NCBI GenBank assembly: GCA_934309345.1
Contig: CAKRDD010000031.1
Location: 1-22,918, forward strand
From: an uncultured Mediterraneibacter sp.
GTDB lineage: Bacteria; Bacillota; Clostridia; Lachnospirales; Lachnospiraceae
Direction of reading: 5' to 3'
Length of the DNA: 22,918 bases
Each line of letters opens with the position of its first letter. Within the stretch, counting starts at the first letter, position 1. The notes below the pieces were generated by a model that searched no databases, had not been told where the DNA came from, and saw only the letters and a list, made by a program, of their open reading frames with translations. The position numbers were made by a program, and so were the translations under genes. Of the stretch, positions 7,633-14,099 are shown one piece after another.

Positions 7633-9471
7633 TTAATAATAGTCGTACAGGGTATCTGCTTCCTGTGTCTTTGCGCCTTCTTTGACATCTCTGCCGTAAG
7701 GGAACGCGATCAGGTCGTCCATTGTGAGGCCGGAGGTGATCTCCAGTGAATTGTACATATTTTTGCCAACCTCTACATACTGTTTTGTTAATCTGCCGTT
7801 ATCGCCCCGCTTGTAGACATAATAGCGGTTTCCTTCCTCACGGACAAACATTTTTTCGAGATAGATCGAGTCATCACTTCCTGCTGCAATTCCATCCATC
7901 GACAGATTCACAGACTCACCATTCGAGAGATTTGCGTCTCCGTGGATCACAAGTGTGAATGGATAGAAGGACTGATTCTGGTTCTCTCCTGTGGAATAAT
8001 CGCTTACCGGTGAGTTGCCAACACCTGTAACTGTCGCTTCGTAGGATTCTCCCGACTGCCAGGACATTACCGTCGCAGTCATTCCTTCTTTGATCTGATC
8101 AAGCATTGTCTCTCCGACTCTTCCGGTCACATAGAAACCTTCTTCTCCAACAACACTGACAACCGGTTTATTCTCGTTCTTTGCAGATGCTTCGTCAGTT
8201 GCTTCTTTGACAACACCTTCTACCGTACTTTTGATCACGCCGTCCCCGACCTTTTTCTTCAGCTTTTTCAGTTCCAGTTCAGCGGATCTCCTGGAAAGAT
8301 CCAGATCTTTGATTTTCTGCTCTTTCTCCTTGATTTCCTTCGCCACTTCTTCCTTTGTTGGAAGGGAAGGTGTATCCGGAAGATCTGGTTCTTCTATGAT
8401 TCCAGGATCTTCTGATGCTCCCGGATCTTCATCTGGTCCCGGGTCCGGATTCTCCGGCTGATCTGGTTCTTCCGGCTGTTCTGGTTTCGCAGGTTCTTCC
8501 GGTATCACTACCTGTCCTGTCTTTCCATCCAGTATCCAGCAGGAAATGAATTTGGTCGGCTCTTCTGCATGGTCAACCACATCAAACGCACACACGATCC
8601 CGTCTTTCAAAACGTGAAGCATAAACTGTGCATTCACTGCTGCCCCCGGTGCGCAAAGATAACGATACGGTTTTTCCATTGTTCCATCTGCATCTTCTTT
8701 ATTATAAGGAACAGAATCTAATGTAATCTCACTGTAAACCTCTTTTCCCTTTAATGCTTCAGGGAATGGACGCTCGATTGCGGAAGACGGTACATCGTCT
8801 TTTTTGTTATCGTCTTTGGATGTATCGTCTTTTGTATTATCATCTTTCGAAGCGTCGTCTTTTGAAGTATTGTCTTTTGAGGTATCATCTTTTTTATTGT
8901 CGTCTTTTGTCGTATCATCCTTCGAGGTATCACCATCCGGTTTTTTATTCTCATCCTCTTTTGATGTATTAAGAACGGTTGTCTTTACAGCACTCATCTT
9001 CTGTACAGTTGGCTGCTGTTCTCCATCTGCGCTTGTCTGCACGACGGATGCACCTGTATCTGCCTTTGCGGTCTTCGTACCCTTGAGCTGGGTGATCTCT
9101 TTTTGCAGGTTCTGGATATTCAGGTCGATCCCCTGAATCTGCATCTCTTTCATCTCAAGCTCCAGGGAAGAAAGTGTTGTGTCGTAAGCCACAAGGCGGT
9201 CTCCAACTTTCACCGTATCCCCGGCTTTCACATAAACCTGTGTGATCGGCATAGTATCATCCACGTAAATGTCCTGCTTCTGATTCGTTGTGACGGTTCC
9301 GTAACTTGCAATCCCGCTATCATCGTACCAGCCGCCGGAATTCATGCTGCTGACTGGAGCTACTTTAACAGCCTTTCCGCTGTTCTTCACTGCGAAACCG
9401 ATTCCAAGTGCAAGAACGATACAGCCTGCTGCCACAGGAATGCCGATCTTGATTATTTTCTTTTTATTCAT
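7633..9471 (-). CDS. HlyD/MacA-like membrane-fusion adaptor with large low-complexity insertion
   Basis: The 612-residue product, from the ATG at 9471, has GGAGGAG upstream and overlaps the preceding adaptor by 8 bases. A single membrane anchor lies at about 6-27. A first lipoyl-like half follows (about 47-97), then a coiled-coil arm (about 100-132), a returning coiled coil (about 373-408), the second lipoyl half (IKSTVEGVVKEA) and beta-barrel domains. Between the helices, where adaptors normally have a short turn, lie nine TSKDD-type pentapeptides (182-226). Next comes a folded-looking block of about 100 residues with three cysteines (about 227-324), then a Pro/Asp/Glu-rich linker (about 325-372). 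The protein probably works with the downstream permease at the cell surface. It is much longer than the usual 350-450 residues of the family. Confidence 0.88.
   Translation of the reverse strand: MNKKKIIKIGIPVAAGCIVLALGIGFAVKNSGKAVKVAPVSSMNSGGWYDDSGIASYGTVTTNQKQDIYVDDTMPITQVYVKAGDTVKVGDRLVAYDTTLSSLELEMKEMQIQGIDLNIQNLQKEITQLKGTKTAKADTGASVVQTSADGEQQPTVQKMSAVKTTVLNTSKEDENKKPDGDTSKDDTTKDDNKKDDTSKDNTSKDDASKDDNTKDDTSKDDNKKDDVPSSAIERPFPEALKGKEVYSEITLDSVPYNKEDADGTMEKPYRYLCAPGAAVNAQFMLHVLKDGIVCAFDVVDHAEEPTKFISCWILDGKTGQVVIPEEPAKPEQPEEPDQPENPDPGPDEDPGASEDPGIIEEPDLPDTPSLPTKEEVAKEIKEKEQKIKDLDLSRRSAELELKKLKKKVGDGVIKSTVEGVVKEATDEASAKNENKPVVSVVGEEGFYVTGRVGETMLDQIKEGMTATVMSWQSGESYEATVTGVGNSPVSDYSTGENQNQSFYPFTLVIHGDANLSNGESVNLSMDGIAAGSDDSIYLEKMFVREEGNRYYVYKRGDNGRLTKQYVEVGKNMYNSLEITSGLTMDDLIAFPYGRDVKEGAKTQEADTLYDYY
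8794..8928 (-). repeat. Nine 15-bp tandem repeats encoding TSKDD-like units
   Basis: Nine consecutive in-frame pentapeptides (TSKDD, TTKDD, NKKDD, TSKDN, TSKDD, ASKDD, NTKDD, TSKDD, NKKDD) lie inside the second adaptor. The units have diverged at third positions, so the array is not brand new, but it could still vary in copy number between strains. Confidence 0.85.
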
Positions 9472-10819
9472 CCGCACTCTCCTCCGTTCCCGGAACTCCT
9501 TCCTGCATTGCATTCTCTTCTACAGGTTCTTCGTAACCGCTCTCAGCTCCTGACATATCTGAAGTACTGCCTGATGTGCCTGAATCGTTCTTCACAACAG
9601 CTGCACCTTTTTTACATTCCTCGCTTGGCCATACAATGTAGTCAGAAGCTTTCAGTCCGTCTACGATCTCACAGGTTCCCATATCTTCATTCGTCTCTCC
9701 GAGTGTGACAGAACGCTTCTCGAGCTTGTCATTGTCTCCTGCTACCCATACATATGGATGATCTGAATCTGCGTCTACAATGTAATCACGCATCAGCCAC
9801 ATCTTGTCTGCTTCCAGTGAAGTACTTGTCTCGATATAGACATGCTGTCCGAGCATCAATCCATCCATTGTATCCAATGTGACATAGAATGGATACTTTG
9901 TTGCCTGATTATCGCTGCTCTCAGAACCGTAACTCATAGAATCCTGGGAACTGCTCTCCGGCTTCTCTGTGTCTACAGTATCTACTGTACCTGTCCAGAT
10001 CTCATCTTCATTCACTCTGGAACGGATTGTCACCTGTGTGCCCGGTGTCAGATCTCCGATGTTCTGCTCACTGATCTTTCCTTTGATTCTGTATTTTCCA
10101 GTAGAAAGGATGCTCATAAATGCCTGAGCCGCTCCTGTATAAGGGTCTGTTCCCTGCTGTTCGTTGATCTCCTGTACGATACCTGCAACAGTAGAAGTTA
10201 CGGTAGACTGCTCCAGACTCTTCTGTGTACGGTTTACTTCCAGCTCTTTTACTTTATAATTGTACTCTTCCTGCTTGATCTCCATCTGAAGTTCCTGAAT
10301 CTGTGTCGTATAGGACAGCTGTTCACTGGCCGGTGCACTCTTCTTCTCTGTTGTAAGCGCTGCAATCTGTGAATTCAGACTACTGATGTTGTTCGTGATC
10401 TTCTCAAGCTCCAGTTTTCCCTGGTCTAATGTCATGGCAAGCTCTTCTGTATCGTATTCAAACAGCTTTGTCCCAGGCTCTACTTCCTGCCCTTTTTCAA
10501 CAAAGATCTGCTTTACCTTCTGGTTGTCTGCCAGTGTCAGTTTCAACGTATCCTGTGCTTCAACCACTCCTGTAAACCGGTTCTGTGTCCCAAGTCCTGT
10601 CCCTGTGATCATTCCGACGGAATCCGCATAGAGAACATTCTCTCCATCTGCTCCACCTCCGCCTGTCAGATTCTTCACAAGGAGCAGGGCGATCACTGCC
10701 ACAAGGAAGATTCCACCGCCGATCAACATTCCTTTTTTCTGTTTTGTATCCAATCTTCTTTTTTCTTTCGGCTGACTGGAGCTCTGTGTGTCGGATGACT
10801 GCTTTCTGATTCCCCGCAT
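9464..10819 (-). CDS. MacA/RND-type periplasmic adaptor subunit
   Basis: The 451-residue membrane-fusion protein has a cytoplasmic Lys/Arg-rich start and one membrane anchor at about 31-49. A lipoyl half (FTGVVEAQDTLKLTL... VEKGQEVEPGTKLFEYD) follows at about 82-123, then a coiled-coil arm at about 124-205. The second lipoyl half (STVAGIVQEI) and beta-barrel/membrane-proximal domains come next, and an acidic Ser/Gly/Glu-rich tail ends the protein. Start: ATG at 10819 with GGAGGG six bases upstream. It is the first gene of a three-gene set (adaptor, adaptor, permease). Its stop overlaps the next start by 8 bases, indicating translational coupling. The family bridges an ABC permease to the cell exterior. 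The exported compound cannot be read from sequence. Confidence 0.9.
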   Translation of the reverse strand: MRGIRKQSSDTQSSSQPKEKRRLDTKQKKGMLIGGGIFLVAVIALLLVKNLTGGGGADGENVLYADSVGMITGTGLGTQNRFTGVVEAQDTLKLTLADNQKVKQIFVEKGQEVEPGTKLFEYDTEELAMTLDQGKLELEKITNNISSLNSQIAALTTEKKSAPASEQLSYTTQIQELQMEIKQEEYNYKVKELEVNRTQKSLEQSTVTSTVAGIVQEINEQQGTDPYTGAAQAFMSILSTGKYRIKGKISEQNIGDLTPGTQVTIRSRVNEDEIWTGTVDTVDTEKPESSSQDSMSYGSESSDNQATKYPFYVTLDTMDGLMLGQHVYIETSTSLEADKMWLMRDYIVDADSDHPYVWVAGDNDKLEKRSVTLGETNEDMGTCEIVDGLKASDYIVWPSEECKKGAAVVKNDSGTSGSTSDMSGAESGYEEPVEENAMQEGVPGTEESADE

Positions 10820-10840
10820 CGTTTGCCCTCCTGCTTTGTT

Positions 10841-10915
10841 TTATTTTTCTTCTTTTTGTGCAAAAGATAAAATCTCCGGGACATCCGGTACAATCTGCAC
10901 AAAATATTCTCTCAT
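10841..10915 (-). CDS. Possible 24-residue leader ORF before the adaptor operon
   Basis: An open frame starts MREYFVQIVPDVPEILSFAQ and ends in KEEK, stopping 21 bases before the first adaptor ATG. It has no ribosome site. If the TATACT at 10927-10922 is the -10, the transcript would start almost exactly at this ATG, making it leaderless. It could equally be chance; coding is unproven. Confidence 0.25.
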   Translation of the reverse strand: MREYFVQIVPDVPEILSFAQKEEK

Positions 10916-10921
10916 ACCATC

Positions 10922-10927
10922 AGTATA
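10922..10927 (-). promoter_or_regulatory. Candidate -10 box of the adaptor-permease operon
   Basis: TATACT on the minus strand lies 103 bases before the first adaptor start. No recognisable -35 lies 16-18 bases upstream (TGTCTT at 17). If real, this promoter may need an activator. A CTTAAGAAAATAT stretch lies about 30 bases upstream. Confidence 0.35.
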
Positions 10928-10971
10928 CAGGAAATGTGCCTAAAAAGACATTGATATTTTCTTAAGATTTT

Positions 10972-12198
10972 TTATCTTTTTTCTATAGCCGGCTCACATA
11001 CTCCTTCTGCCCCGGCAAGCAGAATCATCAGAAGCAAATCTCTCTGTGGTCCAAGCCATGCTTCTTTTGGCTCGTACCATTCCTGAAGGGTATGGATTCC
11101 GTCTTCCTCTCCGCCTCTTCCAACAGTAATTGCCGGGATTCCCATACTGATCGGGATATTCGCATCTGTACTGCTCTCATACCGATACTCCGGTTCAATC
11201 CCCAGCAGTTCTGCCGCCCGGAATGCTGCTTTCACGATTGCACAGTCCTTTGGCTGTGCCCCCGCCGGTCTCACGCCGCGTCCTTCGATCTGCACTTTGA
11301 TCTGCGGCTTTGAAGCATCCCATCTTGCATTTTCTTCTTTCACCGCCTGTTCGATCACTTTATGAAGTTCTTTGTCCAGCCGATTCAGCTCTTCTTCGCT
11401 GTCCGAACGGAGGTCTACCAGCATGGATGCAGAACCTGAAATTGTATTTACAGAAGTTCCTCCCTGGATCACGCCTACGTTAAATGTCGTCTTCGGCTCA
11501 TCCGGAACCTGGAATTCTGCGATCTGTGCGATTGCTCGTCCCATTGCATGGATTGGGTTGGGAATGCCAAAGTTCTGGAAACTGTGGCCGCCTCTTCCGG
11601 TAAATGTCACCTCGTAGCGGTGACTTCCTGTTGCCGTATAGATCACCCCGCCTGTATACTGATTATCAATCGAGACAAATGCATCTACCTGTGGGCATTC
11701 TTCTGAGACTTCGTTTTCATATCCGAACAGATACTTCACGCCCCTTAGATCTCCAAGTCCTTCTTCGCACACATTTGCACAGAAGATCAGGTCTCCTTTT
11801 GTGTGAAGATCTGCATGGATCATGGCTTTCGCCACTGCGATCATCTCTGCTACCGCATGTGTGTCATCGTTAATGCCAGGACAATAATAACGGTTCCCTT
11901 CTTTTCTTATCGTCAGATCTGTCCCTTCCGGGAATACTGTATCTGTGTGCGCTGCAAGCATTACACCTGGTCCTTCACCTGTTCCCGGCCAGATGCCAAG
12001 CACATTTCCTACAGCGTCAATCCTGACATCCCTAAGCCCGATCTCCTGAAATCGCTTCCGAATATACTCCGCTTTTTTCTCTTCCTTATAAGAAGGCGCC
12101 GGAATCTGACACATATTGAGCGTATCCTGAGTCGTCACCGGATCTTCTTCCTTTATATATTCCAATGCCTGTTTTATTTTTTCATTTTCAAGAATCAT
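10972..12198 (-). CDS. M20-family metallopeptidase (PepT/YqjE-like)
   Basis: The 408-residue cytoplasmic hydrolase belongs to the two-zinc M20 family, which includes di- and tripeptidases, amidohydrolases and acylases. Visible metal and catalytic residues are AAHTDTV (H84, D86), the bridging Asp in GINDDTHAV (about D111), ANVCEEGLGD (E145 base, E146 ligand) and STDANIP with its Asp. A late His occurs in GIHTLQEW. The dimerisation lid begins near GSHRYEVTFTGRGGHS. The ATG at 12198 follows AAGGGGAAG. It may release amino acids from peptides or deacylate an amino acid; the substrate is not determinable. It is divergent from the HTH-aminotransferase gene and shares its regulatory region, which hints at linked control of amino-acid supply. 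The next genes have their own candidate promoter. Confidence 0.9.
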   Translation of the reverse strand: MILENEKIKQALEYIKEEDPVTTQDTLNMCQIPAPSYKEEKKAEYIRKRFQEIGLRDVRIDAVGNVLGIWPGTGEGPGVMLAAHTDTVFPEGTDLTIRKEGNRYYCPGINDDTHAVAEMIAVAKAMIHADLHTKGDLIFCANVCEEGLGDLRGVKYLFGYENEVSEECPQVDAFVSIDNQYTGGVIYTATGSHRYEVTFTGRGGHSFQNFGIPNPIHAMGRAIAQIAEFQVPDEPKTTFNVGVIQGGTSVNTISGSASMLVDLRSDSEEELNRLDKELHKVIEQAVKEENARWDASKPQIKVQIEGRGVRPAGAQPKDCAIVKAAFRAAELLGIEPEYRYESSTDANIPISMGIPAITVGRGGEEDGIHTLQEWYEPKEAWLGPQRDLLLMILLAGAEGVCEPAIEKR

Positions 12199-12260
12199 TT
12201 TTCTTCCCCTTCGTTCTGTGTATTTTGTATTTTATAATTATGGATATGAAGTTCCTCCAT
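12195..12260 (-). CDS. Possible 21-residue upstream ORF coupled to the M20 gene
   Basis: An open frame beginning MEELHIHNYKIQ and ending EGEEK has its TGA overlapping the M20 ATG as ATGA, the usual form of translational coupling. It lacks a ribosome site, which argues against it. Shown as a candidate only. Confidence 0.25.
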   Translation of the reverse strand: MEELHIHNYKIQNTQNEGEEK

Positions 12261-12280
12261 TTGCTGTAATAAACGCTTTT

Positions 12281-12289
12281 AGTATATCA
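12281..12289 (-). promoter_or_regulatory. Candidate M20 peptidase promoter (extended -10)
   Basis: TGATATACT on the minus strand is a good extended -10 (core 12286-12281). No -35 is evident, as expected for this class. It lies about 85 bases before the M20 start and about 55 bases from the first TTGAACTTT repeat of the divergent gene. Confidence 0.5.
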
Positions 12290-12344
12290 TATTTTCTTAA
12301 TGATACCGTGATTTTGCAGATTTTCTATAGCAGTAATTTTTTTA

Positions 12345-12373
12345 TTGAACTTTTTCATTTATCGTGGTATACT
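12345..12373 (+). promoter_or_regulatory. Promoter of the HTH-aminotransferase gene
   Basis: TTGAAC (12345-12350) and TATACT (12368-12373) are 17 bases apart. The -35 is embedded in the first TTGAACTTT repeat, so a protein bound to that repeat would block RNA polymerase. The transcript start is expected near 12380, leaving a leader of about 115 bases. Confidence 0.7.
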
Positions 12374-12449
12374 CTGACTAAAGTTTTGAACTTTTAAATT
12401 GAACTTTTTAGAGTTTTTCGTATTGAAACGGTTTTAAAATTGAACTTTA
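12345..12449 (+). repeat. Four TTGAACTTT direct repeats, probable operator
   Basis: Copies of TTGAACTTTT begin at 12345, 12386, 12399 and 12440, the last ending in A. The start-to-start spacings are 41, 13 and 41 bases. One overlaps the promoter -35 and the other three lie just after the expected transcript start. The gene they precede begins with an Xre-type DNA-binding domain, so autoregulation is the natural reading, though this is inferred. Confidence 0.65.
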
Positions 12450-12461
12450 TACTTTGTTAAT

Positions 12462-12475
12462 GGGGGCTGACCCCC
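12462..12475 (+). promoter_or_regulatory. GC-only hairpin just before the ribosome site
   Basis: GGGGG-CTGA-CCCCC forms a compact five-pair stem that ends nine bases before the AAGGAG of the HTH-aminotransferase gene. It may affect ribosome loading or RNA stability. It is unlikely to be a terminator, since no U-run follows. Confidence 0.45.
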
Positions 12476-12494
12476 GGACTCAGAAAGGAGCTTT

Positions 12495-13994
12495 ATGGAA
12501 ACCTTTGCAGACAGATTAAAAACCGCTATGAACGAACAAGGCCTGAAGCAGGTTGATCTTGTTCGTCTTGCCCAGCAGAAAGGGATCAAGCTTGGGAAAA
12601 GTCATGTCAGCCAGTATGTCAGTGGAAAGACCATCCCGCGTACTGACATCTTACATTTTCTGGCAGATGCCCTGCAGGTTGATCCTGACTGGTTAAACAA
12701 CAACAATAATAATAATGATTCTACACTGTCAGATGTTGATAATATACAGACATCCGCAGATAATTCAGGAGGTATGAAAGTGAGAGAATTCAAGAAATCA
12801 TCCAAGTTAAATAATGTATTATATGATGTGAGAGGTCCGGTTGTTGATGAGGCTGCCAGAATGGAAGAGATGGGAACTCATGTACTGAAGCTTAATATCG
12901 GAAATCCGGCTCCGTTCGGCTTCCGTACACCGGATGAGGTGATCTATGACATGAGCCGTCAGCTTTCTGACTGTGAAGGCTACTCTGCTTCTGCCGGTCT
13001 GTTCTCTGCACGAAAAGCAATCATGCAGTATGCCCAGTTAAAGCACCTGCCGAATGTAACGATGAACGACATTTACACAGGAAATGGAGTCAGTGAGCTG
13101 ATCAATCTTACAATGTCTGCTCTTTTGGATACAGGGGATGAGATTCTGATCCCGTCTCCGGATTATCCGCTCTGGACTGCCTGTGCAACACTTGCCGGTG
13201 GAAAGCCTGTACACTATATCTGTGATGAGCAGTCTGACTGGTACCCGGATATCGAAGATATGCGTAAGAAGATCAATGACCGTACAAAAGCGATCGTTAT
13301 CATCAATCCAAACAATCCGACCGGTGCGCTTTATCCGAAGGAAGTACTTCAGCAGATTGTAGACCTCGCAAGAGAACACCAGCTGATCATTTTCTCTGAT
13401 GAGATTTATGACCGTCTTGTTATGGATGGAAAAGAGCATGTTTCTATCGCTTCTCTCGCACCGGATCTGTTCTGTGTAACATTCAGCGGACTGTCCAAGT
13501 CCCATATGATCGCCGGATTCCGTATCGGATGGATGATCTTAAGTGGAAATAAAAATATTGCGAGAGACTATATCGAGGGAATCAAGATGCTTTCCAACAT
13601 GCGTCTTTGCTCTAACGTTCCGGCGCAGTCCATTGTACAGACAGCTCTCGGCGGACACCAGAGTGTAAATGATTATATTGTTCCGGGCGGACGTATTTAC
13701 GAGCAGCGTGAATATGTTTACAAAGCTCTGACGGATATTCCGGGAATCAGTGCAGTAAAACCGCAGGCTGCATTTTATATGTTCCCGAAGATTGATACGA
13801 AGAAGTTCAATATTGTGAATGATGAGAAATTTGCTCTTGATCTGCTCCGTGAAAAGAAGATCCTAATCGTTCAGGGAAGCGGATTCAACTGGCATCAGCC
13901 GGATCATTTCCGTGTGGTTTATCTGCCGCGTATTGAAGTGCTGAAAGAGGCGGTTGGTAAGATTGGGGAGTTTTTGCAGTATTATAGACAGTAG
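12495..13994 (+). CDS. Xre-type HTH fused to alanine-transaminase-like PLP enzyme (AlaA/AlaT-like)
   Basis: The 499-residue product starts at an ATG six bases after AAGGAG. Residues 1-67 form an Xre/Cro helix-turn-helix (LKQVDLVRLAQQKG... SHVSQYVSGKTIP... LADALQVDPDWL). A linker holds seven consecutive Asn (68-74). From about residue 96 the protein closely resembles E. coli AlaA, a fold-type I glutamate-pyruvate transaminase of the cytoplasm: KSSKLNNVLYDVRGPVVDEA, LNIGNPAPFGF, NPNNPTG (271-277), SDEIYDRL, and SGLSKSHMIAGFRIGWM with the PLP Lys at 335. Known regulator-transaminase fusions (MocR/GabR) use a GntR winged helix instead. An internal AGGAGG and GTG at residue 96 could also yield the enzyme without the HTH. 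Repeats in its promoter suggest self-control. Enzyme family is sure; exact substrates are inferred. Confidence 0.93.
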   Translation: METFADRLKTAMNEQGLKQVDLVRLAQQKGIKLGKSHVSQYVSGKTIPRTDILHFLADALQVDPDWLNNNNNNNDSTLSDVDNIQTSADNSGGMKVREFKKSSKLNNVLYDVRGPVVDEAARMEEMGTHVLKLNIGNPAPFGFRTPDEVIYDMSRQLSDCEGYSASAGLFSARKAIMQYAQLKHLPNVTMNDIYTGNGVSELINLTMSALLDTGDEILIPSPDYPLWTACATLAGGKPVHYICDEQSDWYPDIEDMRKKINDRTKAIVIINPNNPTGALYPKEVLQQIVDLAREHQLIIFSDEIYDRLVMDGKEHVSIASLAPDLFCVTFSGLSKSHMIAGFRIGWMILSGNKNIARDYIEGIKMLSNMRLCSNVPAQSIVQTALGGHQSVNDYIVPGGRIYEQREYVYKALTDIPGISAVKPQAAFYMFPKIDTKKFNIVNDEKFALDLLREKKILIVQGSGFNWHQPDHFRVVYLPRIEVLKEAVGKIGEFLQYYRQ

Positions 13995-14040
13995 GAACCG
14001 TTGACCGAAAATCGCTGAAATGCAAAGCAAATCAAAAAAC

Positions 14041-14081
14041 GAGCTCTGGGAAAGCAAAAATATCCCAGAGCTCATTTTTTT
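14041..14081. terminator. Bidirectional intrinsic terminator
   Basis: GAGCTCTGGGA pairs perfectly with TCCCAGAGCTC. The plus strand continues A then seven T (14075-14081). The minus strand continues G then six T. It serves the convergent HTH-aminotransferase and AAA+ genes. Confidence 0.92.
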
Positions 14082-14099
14082 CAGAGCGAGAGCCCAACT

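Noticed and set aside
8794..8928. Regular 15-bp repeats that could suggest a CRISPR array or satellite
   Set aside because: The units are contiguous without spacers, in frame and encode TSKDD pentapeptides inside an adaptor gene.
9103..9708. 201-codon open frame on the plus strand
   Set aside because: It lies antisense across the junction of the two adaptor genes, has no ribosome site and gives a Cys/His/Leu-rich product with no family resemblance.
10950..10963. CTTAAGAAAATAT upstream of the adaptor promoter, similar to sequence near the M20 promoter
   Set aside because: The shared stretch is short and A/T-rich, and its distance from the two -10 boxes differs, so a common regulator site is not supported.
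12696..12716. Run of AAC/AAT codons as a possible slippage or frameshift site
   Set aside because: The frame continues unbroken through the seven Asn codons into the enzyme domain. It is a normal low-complexity linker, though its length may vary between strains.
13038..13505. 155-codon minus-strand open frame inside the transaminase
   Set aside because: It is antisense to conserved PLP-enzyme sequence and resembles nothing known.
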